A stretch of 64,000 nt of DNA. Origin: Lutibacter sp. HS1-25. Lineage in GTDB: Bacteria > Bacteroidota > Bacteroidia > Flavobacteriales > Flavobacteriaceae. The stretch lies in contig NZ_RHLN01000011.1 in the NCBI RefSeq assembly GCF_004121075.1, positions 1-64,000 on the forward strand. The letters are read 5' to 3'. Made by a program: the position numbers and the translations under genes. Below, piece after piece: positions 56,519-64,000 of this stretch; position 1 is the stretch's first letter; each line of letters opens with the position of its first letter. The notes under the pieces were generated by a model. It searched no databases and was not told where the DNA came from. It was given only the letters and a program-made list of their open reading frames with translations.

Positions 56519-57446
56519 AATCTTCGTCTTCAAATTTTGAGTTTTTTTGATTTGGATCTTTAAATCCATCTACATCTTCATAGTCATTTGCTTCTGAGTT
56601 TTCAAACTTATAACTCAACATTTTATAATATAATTTAGCGGCTACTAAATCAGATGATTTGTTCTTTTCATTTGGACACAATTCAGCGATATCAAAACCA
56701 ACTACATTTTTTTCATTGAAAGTTTTTTGTAAAAACTCCAATGTTTCAAACCAAAGTAAACCTCCTGGTTCAGGAAAACCTGCAGATGGCATAATTGAAT
56801 GGTCAAAACCAGCTAAATCTATGGTTATAAACACATTTTCTGTCATTAAATCAATGGCATTTTCCATCCAATAATCGTCTTGAGCCAACTGATGAGCAAA
56901 AAAAGTTTTTTCTTCCTCAATCATAGTTTTCTCAATCTGACTCATACTTCTAATACCAACTTGAATTAAATTTGTATTTTGACTAGCTTCGTACAATGCA
57001 CATTTACGATTTGCAGATGATCCTTGATATTCCTTCTTTAAATTGGTGTGAGCTCCAATATGCACCACTGTTAGGCTATTAAAACATTCATTAAATGCTT
57101 TTATAGAACCAATTGACATAGAATGCTCTCCGCCAAAAAGGGTTACAAACTTATTTTTTTTAATATAAAATTTTGTCAATGTATGAACTGCCTCTACCAT
57201 TTTTTCAGGAGATGCATTTTCAGTCACAGGATCAGCTAAATAAATTCCATTTTTATAAACTTCAGAGTCTGTTTCAATATCATACAACTCAATATTTTCT
57301 GATGCTTTCAAAAAAGCCTCAGGACCATTGCTAGCTCCTTTTTGCCAAGTACTTGTTCCGTCATAAGGAACTGGTATTAAAACTATTTTTGAAGTTTCAA
57401 TTTTACCAAATTGTTCAGGAATTCCTGCATACGTTCTTTTATTCAT
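56511..57446 (-). CDS. speB: Agmatinase-family (ureohydrolase) protein with degraded metal site
   Basis: A 311-residue ureohydrolase homologue. The fold-defining blocks are present: VLIPVPYDGTSTWQKGASNG, TLFGGEHSMSIGS (His108), IMPSAGFPEPGGLLW and VVGFDIAELCPNEKNKSSDL. Agmatinases bind two Mn ions through His, Asp-x-His-x-Asp and Asp-x-Asp. Here the second motif reads Gly131-Ala-His133-Thr-Asn135 and the third Asp210-Leu-Ala212, so three of six ligands are lost. The nearby histidine is Arg147. Hydrolysis of agmatine therefore looks doubtful. The gene is overlapped by 8 nt at both ends within the polyamine operon and ends in an acidic tail. The symbol marks family and position, not proven activity. 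Confidence 0.8.
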   Translation of the reverse strand: MNKRTYAGIPEQFGKIETSKIVLIPVPYDGTSTWQKGASNGPEAFLKASENIELYDIETDSEVYKNGIYLADPVTENASPEKMVEAVHTLTKFYIKKNKFVTLFGGEHSMSIGSIKAFNECFNSLTVVHIGAHTNLKKEYQGSSANRKCALYEASQNTNLIQVGIRSMSQIEKTMIEEEKTFFAHQLAQDDYWMENAIDLMTENVFITIDLAGFDHSIMPSAGFPEPGGLLWFETLEFLQKTFNEKNVVGFDIAELCPNEKNKSSDLVAAKLYYKMLSYKFENSEANDYEDVDGFKDPNQKNSKFEDEDYE

Positions 57447-58836
57447 AACCTAATATTTTTAAAAAGTCATTTGCTGTTTGTTTTTCTTTAAAAACTTTAT
57501 ATTCTAATTTATTTTCGCTATTTTTTGATATAATAATATGTTGTGGCTGTGGTATTAAGCAATGTTGCAAGCCTCCGTAACCACCCAACGATTCTTGATA
57601 AGCACCTGTATTAAAAAAACCTATATACAATGGTTTATCTTCTTTATATGTTGGCAAATAAATGGCATTTATGTGTTGGTCTGAGTTGTAATAATCATCA
57701 CTATCACAAGTTAAACCTCCTAATAAAACACGCTCATAATTATCATTCCATCTATTTAATGGCAATAATACAAAACGCTTATTAATTGCCCAAGAATCTG
57801 GTAAAGTTGTAATAAATGAAGAGTTAATCATATTCCATTTTTCTCTGTCATTTTGCTTTTTTTGGTATAAAACCTTGTAAATAGCACCACCACTTTCACC
57901 AACTGTATAACTACCAAATTCTGTAAAAATATGTGGAACTTGTACTTCTGCTTCTTCACAGGCTAATTTTATTTGAGAAATAATTTCATCAATCATATAC
58001 TCATAATCGTAATCAAACGCCAGCGAATTTTTTATAGGAAAACCACCACCTATATTTAAACTATCTAATGATGGACAAATTCTTTTAAGACTGATATAAA
58101 CCTTCAAACATTTATTCAACTCGTTCCAATAATAAGCATTGTCTTTAATACCTGTGTTTATAAAGAAATGCAACATTTTTAAACTTACTTTGCTGTTTTC
58201 TTTAATTTCACGTCTATAAAAATCTACAATGTTTTTGTATCCAATACCCAATCTTGAGGTATAAAATTCAAATTTAGGTTCTTCTTCAGAAGCGATTCTA
58301 ATTCCGATATTGATTTTTTTTCGAAGCCCTTCAGTTAACAAACCAATTTCTTCATAATTATCAATAATAGGAATACAGTTTTTATGCCCGCTATTTATTA
58401 AACTTTGAATATTTTTAACATACTCTTCGCGTTTAAAACCGTTACATAAAACAAAGGTTCTATCAGAAATTTTACCGTCTTTTTTTAAGCTTTCAACAAT
58501 ATTAATATCAAAAGCTGAAGAAGTTTCAATGTGGATATCATTTTTTAAAGCCTCATCTAAAATATGTTTAAAGTGAGAACTTTTTGTACAATAACAATAA
58601 TTGTATTTACCTTTATATTTGTGCTTGCGCATAGACTTGGCAAACATTTCTTTTGCTTTTTGTATGTTTTCGCTAATTTTAGGTAAATATGTAAATTTTA
58701 AAGGTGTGCCATACTCTTCTACCAATTTCATAGTATCAATATCATGAAAATGTAAATTTTTTGCAGTATCTACCTTAAATTCTTCTTGAGGAAAATCGAA
58801 TGTTTGATTGATTAAATCTATATATTTTGTATTCAT
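57439..58836 (-). CDS. speA: Biosynthetic arginine decarboxylase (PLP, alanine-racemase fold)
   Basis: A 465-residue enzyme converting arginine to agmatine, the first step of polyamine synthesis. The PLP lysine is Lys85 in YCYCTKSSHFKH. The phosphate-binding LNIGGGFP, FTEFGSYTVGESGG and the second active-site block GGLTCDSDDYYNS with Cys377 match the flavobacterial type of fold-III decarboxylase, which is much shorter than E. coli SpeA (about 658). It is the first gene of the operon. The stop overlaps the next start by 8 nt. Confidence 0.9.
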   Translation of the reverse strand: MNTKYIDLINQTFDFPQEEFKVDTAKNLHFHDIDTMKLVEEYGTPLKFTYLPKISENIQKAKEMFAKSMRKHKYKGKYNYCYCTKSSHFKHILDEALKNDIHIETSSAFDINIVESLKKDGKISDRTFVLCNGFKREEYVKNIQSLINSGHKNCIPIIDNYEEIGLLTEGLRKKINIGIRIASEEEPKFEFYTSRLGIGYKNIVDFYRREIKENSKVSLKMLHFFINTGIKDNAYYWNELNKCLKVYISLKRICPSLDSLNIGGGFPIKNSLAFDYDYEYMIDEIISQIKLACEEAEVQVPHIFTEFGSYTVGESGGAIYKVLYQKKQNDREKWNMINSSFITTLPDSWAINKRFVLLPLNRWNDNYERVLLGGLTCDSDDYYNSDQHINAIYLPTYKEDKPLYIGFFNTGAYQESLGGYGGLQHCLIPQPQHIIISKNSENKLEYKVFKEKQTANDFLKILGYE

Positions 58837-59139
58837 TTAGTATTAAAATTATAATTGATAAGCACTTTTAAAGGTTCCAAAAAAGTTAAATGTGTATTAC
58901 ACTCTTATAACTAAATAAGTTTTATTAAATCTCACAATTTTTAATGGATTGTACAACTTTAAAATATGGACAAAAGAAGTCATTAAATCTTTTAATCTGC
59001 TTTATAAATATTACTAAATAAATTTAAACAACTTAACAATCAATCTATTAAGTTTATAAAAAACGTTGTTTTTACATGTATTATTAATACCGTGGCAAAC
59101 TTATATAAAAAAACAATACAAATTTAAAAAAACATGTTA
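58837..59139. other. AT-rich intergenic region without recognised features
   Basis: This 303-nt stretch lies upstream of speA and downstream of yaaA, both on the minus strand. It must contain the speA promoter and the yaaA 3' end, but I see no clear TAnnTTTG with a matching TTG, no strong hairpin and no coding sequence. Confidence 0.5.
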
Positions 59140-59898
59140 TTATCTTGTAAAAACCAACTCATTATTTGATGATAAATTACTATCAAAGGCATAGCAATCA
59201 CTATCAAAACCTTTCAAATCTGTTACATTTTCAATATTATTATCTACAATATATCTTACCATTAAACCTCTGGCTTTTTTAGCAAAAAAACTTATGACTT
59301 TTAATTTACCGTCTTTATAATCTTTAAATACAGGTGTAATTATTTCTGCCTTTAATAATTTTGGTTTAATTACCTTAAAATACTCATTACTTGCCAAATT
59401 TACAAGAACCTCTTTATCCGATAATTCGTTATTAATTGCTTGCGTAACTTTTGAGTCCCAAAACTGATATAAATTATCTTTAGTACCTATTTTTAATTTG
59501 GTTCCCATTTCTAAACGATAAGGCTGAATTAAATCTAAAGGTTTTAACAAACCGTACTGACCCGATAAAATTCTTAATTTTTGTTGCAATTGAAGTATTT
59601 TTTCTTCAGAAAGTGAGTAAGCATCTAACCCTGTATACACATCGCCACTAAAGGCAAAAATTGCTTGTTTTGCATTTTCTAAAGTAAAAGGCAATTGCCA
59701 ATTTTGATTGCGTTGCCAGTTTAACTCACCTAAATTTGATGAAATATGCATCAATTCAGCTAATTTTTGTGGCGTTTGCTTTTTTAAAACACTGCTTATT
59801 TTTTCAGTTTCACTTAAAAATATGCCTTGAGTATATTGCAATGTTGGCACCGCTGTTTCAAAATCTAATGATTTGGCCGGAGAAATGACTATTTTCAT
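59140..59898 (-). CDS. yaaA: Peroxide stress protein YaaA
   Basis: A 252-residue DUF328 family protein. MKIVISPAKSLDFETAVPTL, AIFAFSGDVYTGLDAYSLSE, LRILSGQYGLLKPLDLIQPY, LEMGTKL and VNLASNEYFKV are the standard blocks. In E. coli YaaA lowers intracellular iron under peroxide stress and binds DNA. Length is usual (E. coli 258). It stands alone, 43 nt after the pseudouridine synthase gene. Confidence 0.95.
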   Translation of the reverse strand: MKIVISPAKSLDFETAVPTLQYTQGIFLSETEKISSVLKKQTPQKLAELMHISSNLGELNWQRNQNWQLPFTLENAKQAIFAFSGDVYTGLDAYSLSEEKILQLQQKLRILSGQYGLLKPLDLIQPYRLEMGTKLKIGTKDNLYQFWDSKVTQAINNELSDKEVLVNLASNEYFKVIKPKLLKAEIITPVFKDYKDGKLKVISFFAKKARGLMVRYIVDNNIENVTDLKGFDSDCYAFDSNLSSNNELVFTR

Positions 59899-59941
59899 AA
59901 ACGATATTATTTTTTAAGAAAACTTCAACTTAATTTAATTC

Positions 59942-60973
59942 TTAAAATTCTTCTTTTTGATTTACGGTATAAGTTCTCCATTTTTCAATACAATCAACCA
60001 TATCTTGTGGTATTTCAGAATTAAAACGTAAAAACTCTTTGGTAATTGGATGTTCAAATCCCAAGGTTTTAGCGTGCAAAGCTTGTCTTGGCAACACTTT
60101 AAAACAATTGTCTACAAACTGCTTATATTTGGTAAAAGTTGTTCCTTTTAAAGCTGTATCACCTCCATAACGTTCATCATTAAATAAAGTATGACCAATA
60201 TGCTTAAAATGCGCTCTAATTTGGTGTGTTCTACCAGTTTCTAATTTACATTGCACCAAAGTAACATAACTAAAACGCTCTATAACTTTATAATGCGTTA
60301 CTGCATGTTTCCCAAAATCGCCCTCAGGAAAAACACTCATTTGCAACCTATTTTTTAAACTTCTACCAATATTACCTTCAATTGTACCTTCATCTTCTTC
60401 AATATTTCCCCAAACAATTGCGTAATACAAACGCTCTGTTGTACGGTCGTAAAATTGCTTAGATAAATGCGCCATAGCAAATTCTGTTTTGGCAACAACC
60501 AACAATCCACTGGTATCTTTATCTATTCTATGTACCAAACCCGGGCGCTCATTTGAATTTGTTGGTAAATTTTCGATATGGTGAATTAAACCATTAACCA
60601 AAGTTCCGCTGTAATTTCCATGACCTGGATGAACGACCATTCCGGCTGGTTTATTAACAACAATTACCTGATCATCTTCAAACAAAATCTCTAAAGGAAT
60701 ATCTTCAGCAACCAATAAATTTTCGTGAGGTGGATGCGATAATACCACTCTAACAACATCATTTGGTTTTACTTTATAATTGGATTTTACAGCAACGTCA
60801 TTTACCAATATATTACCTGCTTTTGCAGCTTGCTGAATTTTATTACGAGTTGCATTTTCAATAAAATTCATTAAAAATTTATCAACTCTTAAAGGTTCTT
60901 GACCTTGTTTAGCGATACAATTAAAATGCTCGTAAAATTCTTCTTGTTCTATTTCTATTTCTTCAACACTCAT
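59942..60973 (-). CDS. rluD: RluA/RluD-family pseudouridine synthase
   Basis: A 343-residue enzyme. An N-terminal S4 domain (EPLRVDKFLMNFIENATRNK, AGNILVNDVAVKSNYKVKPN) is followed by the RluA catalytic domain with the nucleophilic Asp in PGLVHRIDKDTSGLLVVAKT, plus VVNKPAGMVVHPGHGNYSGT and CKLETGRTHQIRAHF. The S4 domain and length favour RluD, acting on helix 69 of 23S rRNA, but RluC cannot be ruled out. It overlaps the PASTA gene stop by one base, so the two are coupled. Confidence 0.9.
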   Translation of the reverse strand: MSVEEIEIEQEEFYEHFNCIAKQGQEPLRVDKFLMNFIENATRNKIQQAAKAGNILVNDVAVKSNYKVKPNDVVRVVLSHPPHENLLVAEDIPLEILFEDDQVIVVNKPAGMVVHPGHGNYSGTLVNGLIHHIENLPTNSNERPGLVHRIDKDTSGLLVVAKTEFAMAHLSKQFYDRTTERLYYAIVWGNIEEDEGTIEGNIGRSLKNRLQMSVFPEGDFGKHAVTHYKVIERFSYVTLVQCKLETGRTHQIRAHFKHIGHTLFNDERYGGDTALKGTTFTKYKQFVDNCFKVLPRQALHAKTLGFEHPITKEFLRFNSEIPQDMVDCIEKWRTYTVNQKEEF

Positions 60974-61587
60974 TATTCAATTTCTTCTGTTTCAATTACT
61001 TCAATATCATCACTTACACCTTCTTCTTTTTCAGCACCTTCTCCGTCACCTAGTTTTAACGTAATAACAGAATTTCTGGCAATTTTATCACCTGTATTAA
61101 AATCAACGCCGTTTATCAAAAGTCCTCTAACAACATCTTTTGCAATATCTGGAATGTAAACTTTTGCAGTATCAACCCTAAATCCAACAGCAATTAATTG
61201 CGAAGTAGCTTGTCTTTTTGTTTTTCCAAAAACCGAAGGAATCGCAACAACTTCGTAGCCCGATGGATTTAATGTTAAATATATTTTTCGGTCTGCTTTT
61301 ACAAAACTTCCAGCTTCAGGACTTTGCTCTATCACAGATTGTGGTGGGAAATCTGGATTGTAACTTGCAGAATCTATCACAACAAAATTTAAATTTAAAT
61401 CTTCCAGCAAATTTTCAACATCCATTAAACCTAATTTTTCTAAACTTGGCACCTCAATTTTTTGATCGTGATTGGTTGTAATATTTAACCATTTTACCAC
61501 AGCAAAAGAAAAAACAATAAAAGCCACAAAGGCAATAATCAATTGTTTTACAAACGATTTAGATTTTAGAAACTGAAATAAACTCAT
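60973..61587 (-). CDS. PASTA domain membrane protein
   Basis: A 204-residue protein with one N-terminal membrane anchor (about 15-35, LIIAFVAFIVFSFAVVKWL) and about two to three PASTA repeats: VPSLEKLGLMDVENLLEDLN, VIEQSPEAGSFVKADRKIYL and IPSVFGKTKRQATSQLIAVG. These repeats bind muropeptides in kinases and penicillin-binding proteins, but here there is no kinase or transpeptidase domain. It precedes the pseudouridine synthase gene and faces ddl across the intergenic region, which hints at a cell-wall context. An acidic tail ends the protein. Confidence 0.92.
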   Translation of the reverse strand: MSLFQFLKSKSFVKQLIIAFVAFIVFSFAVVKWLNITTNHDQKIEVPSLEKLGLMDVENLLEDLNLNFVVIDSASYNPDFPPQSVIEQSPEAGSFVKADRKIYLTLNPSGYEVVAIPSVFGKTKRQATSQLIAVGFRVDTAKVYIPDIAKDVVRGLLINGVDFNTGDKIARNSVITLKLGDGEGAEKEEGVSDDIEVIETEEIE

Positions 61588-61650
61588 CTTTAAATTATTA
61601 TATTTTGCAAAGATACTTTTTTTGTATTGAATTGCGTAATGGTATAGTGG

Positions 61651-61706
61651 TTTAATGGTTGAATAGTTTAATGGTTGAAAGGTTAAAGGTTGAAAGGTTA
61701 AATAGT
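61651..61706. repeat. Degenerate 15-16 bp tandem repeat upstream of ddl
   Basis: Units TTTAATGGTTGAATAG, TTTAATGGTTGAAAGG, TTAAAGGTTGAAAGG and a partial TTAAATAG follow one another. They lie in the 218-nt gap between the divergent PASTA and ddl genes. Such low-complexity tracts are frequent in flavobacterial intergenic DNA and can vary in copy number. Confidence 0.75.
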
Positions 61707-61775
61707 GTAAGACTTTGACTTTTAACTTTTACAAAAAAATAAAACTCCAAATTTAAAACTTTAAACTAAAAAAAG

Positions 61776-61783
61776 TAAGTTTG
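61776..61783 (+). promoter_or_regulatory. Candidate -7 element for ddl-coaD
   Basis: TAAGTTTG fits TAnnTTTG, 22 nt before the ddl ATG. A clear TTG at the expected -33 distance is absent, so this is a weak prediction. Confidence 0.45.
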
Positions 61784-61805
61784 TACTAACAGAATAGATC
61801 AAAAA

Positions 61806-62783
61806 ATGAAAAAAAATATTGCCATAATTATGGGTGGTTACTCTTCGGAATTCGAAATTTCATTGAAGAGTGGAAGTGTTGTATATCAGCACATTTCAAA
61901 AGAAATTTACAATACATACAAGGTTCATATCTTTAAAAACAAATGGGTATTGGTTGATGACTTTGATGTGGAATACCCAATTAACCGACACGATTTTTCT
62001 GCTGAAGTTAATGGCAAAAAAATAACTTTCGATTGTGTTTTTAACGCCATACACGGTACGCCCGGTGAAGACGGAACCATTTTAGCTTATTTTGACTTAA
62101 TTGGTTTAAAACATACCTCTGCTCCTTTTTATCAAATGGCACTTACTTTTAACAAACGCGATTGTTTAAGTGTGGTAAAACAATATGGTATTAAAACTGC
62201 TACTTCATTTTTTTTAGATAAAGGCGATACTATTTTTGTTGAAGAAATTATAAAAAAAGTAGGTTTACCTTGTTTTGTAAAACCTAACAATGCGGGGTCT
62301 AGCTTTGGAATTTCTAAAGTGAAGAATTTAGAAGAAATGATGCCTGCTATTGAAAAAGCCTTTAAAGAAGACAAAGAAATTTTAATCGAAGCTTTTTTAG
62401 ATGGTCCTGAAATTACCATTGGTGTATTTGAATTTGAAGGAAAAATAAAGGTTTTACCAATGACAGAAATTATAACAGAAAATGACTTTTTTGATTATGA
62501 AGCTAAATACTTAGGAAAATCTAAAGAAATAACGCCTGCCGAAATTTCGGATGAATTACACAAAAAATTAGAAATTGTAGCTACACAAGTTTACAAAATA
62601 TTAAATATGAGTGGATTTTCAAGATCTGAATATATTATTGTAAAAGGTGAACCCTATTTTTTAGAAATGAATACCGTACCCGGCTTGACTTCTGCAAGTT
62701 TAATTCCTCAACAAGCTGCTGCTGCCGGAATTAGCTTACCAACACTTTTTCATAACGCTATTGAAATGGCCTTAAAAAAATAA
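61806..62783 (+). CDS. ddl: D-alanine--D-alanine ligase
   Basis: A 325-residue ATP-grasp enzyme that makes the D-Ala-D-Ala of peptidoglycan precursors. IAIIMGGYSSEFEISLKSGS, NAIHGTPGEDGTILAYFDLI, LPCFVKPNNAGSSFGISKVK, FLDGPEITIGVFE and YFLEMNTVPGLTSASLIPQQ carry the Mg and substrate-binding residues. The protein is of normal length. coaD follows 2 nt later, so the two genes share a transcript. Confidence 0.97.
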   Translation: MKKNIAIIMGGYSSEFEISLKSGSVVYQHISKEIYNTYKVHIFKNKWVLVDDFDVEYPINRHDFSAEVNGKKITFDCVFNAIHGTPGEDGTILAYFDLIGLKHTSAPFYQMALTFNKRDCLSVVKQYGIKTATSFFLDKGDTIFVEEIIKKVGLPCFVKPNNAGSSFGISKVKNLEEMMPAIEKAFKEDKEILIEAFLDGPEITIGVFEFEGKIKVLPMTEIITENDFFDYEAKYLGKSKEITPAEISDELHKKLEIVATQVYKILNMSGFSRSEYIIVKGEPYFLEMNTVPGLTSASLIPQQAAAAGISLPTLFHNAIEMALKK

Positions 62784-62785
62784 TT

Positions 62786-63241
62786 ATGAGACGCGCAATT
62801 TTTCCTGGATCTTTTGACCCAATTACTTTAGGCCACGTAGATATTATCAACAGAGCTTTGCCTTTATTTGATGAAATTATTATTGCAATTGGTGTAAATT
62901 CTGATAAAAAATATATGTTTTCATTAGAAGAACGCATTCAGTTTATTAAAGAAAATTACAAAGGCGAACCTAAAATTAAAGTAGAAACTTATACTGGATT
63001 AACCACAGAATATTGCGAAAAAGTAAACGCCAATTTTATTTTAAGAGGCCTAAGAAATCCTGCCGATTTTGAATTTGAAAAAGCCATTGCCCAAACCAAC
63101 AGAAAATTATCGGGTATTGAAACAATATTCTTGTTAACTTCAGCAAATACCGCTTTTATAAGTTCAAGTATTGTTCGTGATGTGCATAGACATGGTGGAG
63201 ACATTTCTGGGTTTGTTCCAGAAAGTGTCACAAAAAAGTAA
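62786..63241 (+). CDS. coaD: Phosphopantetheine adenylyltransferase
   Basis: A 151-residue nucleotidyltransferase that forms dephospho-CoA from 4'-phosphopantetheine and ATP, the penultimate step of coenzyme A synthesis. The T/HxGH motif is seen in FPGSFDPITLGHVDIINRAL, followed by LRGLRNPADFEFEKAIAQTN and SANTAFISSSIVRDVHRHGG, all canonical. It lies 2 nt after ddl. Confidence 0.98.
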   Translation: MRRAIFPGSFDPITLGHVDIINRALPLFDEIIIAIGVNSDKKYMFSLEERIQFIKENYKGEPKIKVETYTGLTTEYCEKVNANFILRGLRNPADFEFEKAIAQTNRKLSGIETIFLLTSANTAFISSSIVRDVHRHGGDISGFVPESVTKK

Positions 63242-63271
63242 TGAACTGAGGCTCGTCAAAAGTAAATTTAA

Positions 63272-63344
63272 TGTCATATTGAGCCTGTCGAAATATATTG
63301 ATATACTGTTAATCAGTCTAAACTTCGACAAGCTCAGTTTGACT
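63272..63344. repeat. Imperfect inverted repeat of the 'TTCGACAAGCTCAG' type
   Basis: Arms 63272-63292 and 63324-63344 are complementary at 17 of 21 positions, with the core GAGCCTGTCGAA against TTCGACAAGCTC and a 31-nt AT-rich loop. I recall intergenic palindromes with this core in many Bacteroidota and other genomes. It lies 31 nt after coaD and before its terminator. Confidence 0.8.
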
Positions 63345-63390
63345 AAACGGATTTTAATAACTTTTCTGCCATCCTCATCAAATTTCAAAA

Positions 63391-63420
63391 AAAAGCTTGG
63401 TAAATCACCAAGCTTTTCTT
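63391..63420. terminator. Bidirectional terminator between coaD and the SDR gene
   Basis: A stem AAAAGCTTGGT/ACCAAGCTTTT (63391-63401 with 63406/7-63416) with a short loop and T-runs, between convergent genes. Confidence 0.88.
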
Positions 63421-63431
63421 TTTATAACCAA

Positions 63432-64000
63432 CTACCAATCTATTGGCATATAATCTTTTAAGAATTTTCCACACCAATGTTTTCCTGTATTGATACCGTC
63501 AAACAAAGGATCCATTACACGTGCAGCACCATCAACGATGTCTAAAGGTGGTTGAAAATCGTGAACTTCAACTTTTTTCTTCGACAATTCAACAGGGTCT
63601 TCATCGGTAACCCAACCAGTATCAACTGCATTCATATAAATACCATCTTTTGCAAAAGCTGATGCACTGGTATGTGTCATCATATTTAAAGCTGCCTTTG
63701 CCATATTGGTATGTGGATGACGGTCTTGCTTTTTAAAACGGTGAAACTTACCTTCCATAGCCGAAACATTGATAATATGTTTCATTCCTGTGTTTTCTTT
63801 CTTCATAATATTTGAAAGTCGGTTACACAATACAAACGGCGCCACAGAATTAACCAACTGAACTTCAATCATTTCAGTAGTTTCAATTTCACCCAATTTC
63901 AATCGCCAACTATTGGTTTTACGCAAATCAACTTGTTGTAAATCTGCATCTAATTCGCCTTCTGGAAAAACTTCACTTGCTTTTAAAGAATTATCAAAAC
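63432..64000 (-). CDS. Short-chain dehydrogenase/reductase family protein (partial, start beyond window)
   Basis: The frame is open from the stop at 63432 to the window edge, about 189 residues, so the N-terminal Rossmann glycine motif is not seen. The SDR core is visible as [49 protein letters not shown] and [15 protein letters not shown]. In the usual Tyr-x3-Lys site the lysine is present (NMAKAALN) but the position four residues before it is Thr, not Tyr. The preceding His may take part. Substrate and activity are unknown, and it could be a non-classical or inactive SDR. Confidence 0.85.
   Translation of the reverse strand, partial: FDNSLKASEVFPEGELDADLQQVDLRKTNSWRLKLGEIETTEMIEVQLVNSVAPFVLCNRLSNIMKKENTGMKHIINVSAMEGKFHRFKKQDRHPHTNMAKAALNMMTHTSASAFAKDGIYMNAVDTGWVTDEDPVELSKKKVEVHDFQPPLDIVDGAARVMDPLFDGINTGKHWCGKFLKDYMPIDW

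Overview
This window is AT-rich chromosomal DNA from a member of the Bacteroidota, almost certainly a marine-type Flavobacteriaceae. The evidence is two SusC/SusD pairs with a CarboxypepD_reg-like N-terminal domain, promoters of the TTG-N~20-TAnnTTTG type, ribosomal protein variants typical of the phylum (zinc-free L36, S14 and S4), and DUF4442, DUF2853, DUF4870, PspC and head-GIN proteins usual in this family. I see no rRNA gene, no tRNA, no CRISPR array and no prophage. A truncated transposase lies at the left edge.

Layout. (1) 1-2.5 kb: the N-terminal half of an IS1182-like transposase, an ECF sigma factor with its membrane partner, and a DUF4442 protein. (2) 2.5-6.7 kb: two tightly linked histidine kinase/receiver proteins on the minus strand, with no DNA-binding output. 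(3) 6.9-10.3 kb: DUF4870, PadR, PspC and a DUF2807 lipoprotein, a probable envelope-stress group. (4) 10.4-14.6 kb: a cysteine-rich protein that looks distantly like a nitronate monooxygenase, facing an operon of a DDAH-like amidinohydrolase, CtlX and an Rrf2 regulator. (5) 14.6-18.6 kb: gltA, eno and carA, each with its own terminator. (6) 18.9-36.0 kb: a merged str-S10-spc-alpha operon from rpsL to rplQ on the minus strand, lacking tuf. (7) 36.2-49.3 kb: an Omp85-like protein, then two SusC/SusD units whose SusC genes share nearly the same promoter region and first ~98 codons, followed by two small lipoproteins. (8) 49.3-55.2 kb: rlmB, a rhomboid protease, rarA, dnaK and a DUF2853 gene. (9) 55.2-58.8 kb: a translationally coupled polyamine operon of arginine decarboxylase, an agmatinase-family protein, a deoxyhypusine-synthase-like protein and a small acidic protein. 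(10) 59.1-64 kb: yaaA, an RluD-type pseudouridine synthase with a PASTA protein, ddl-coaD, and a partial short-chain dehydrogenase.

Most interesting observations. First, a ~100-nt element occurs twice (1811-1909 and 50962-51076, opposite orientations). The two copies keep the same fold through compensatory base changes and share a conserved 13-nt loop, so it behaves like a dispersed structured RNA. Second, the agmatinase-family protein in the polyamine operon has lost three of the six manganese ligands and a nearby histidine, although the reading frame and operon are intact. Third, the 598-residue cysteine-rich protein combines a GGH flavin-enzyme motif with five clustered C-terminal cysteines. 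Fourth, a 150-nt spacer with two hairpins and a U-tract separates rpsJ from rplC inside the S10 operon. Starts given here were moved from non-ATG upstream codons to the first plausible ATG where family alignment supported it.
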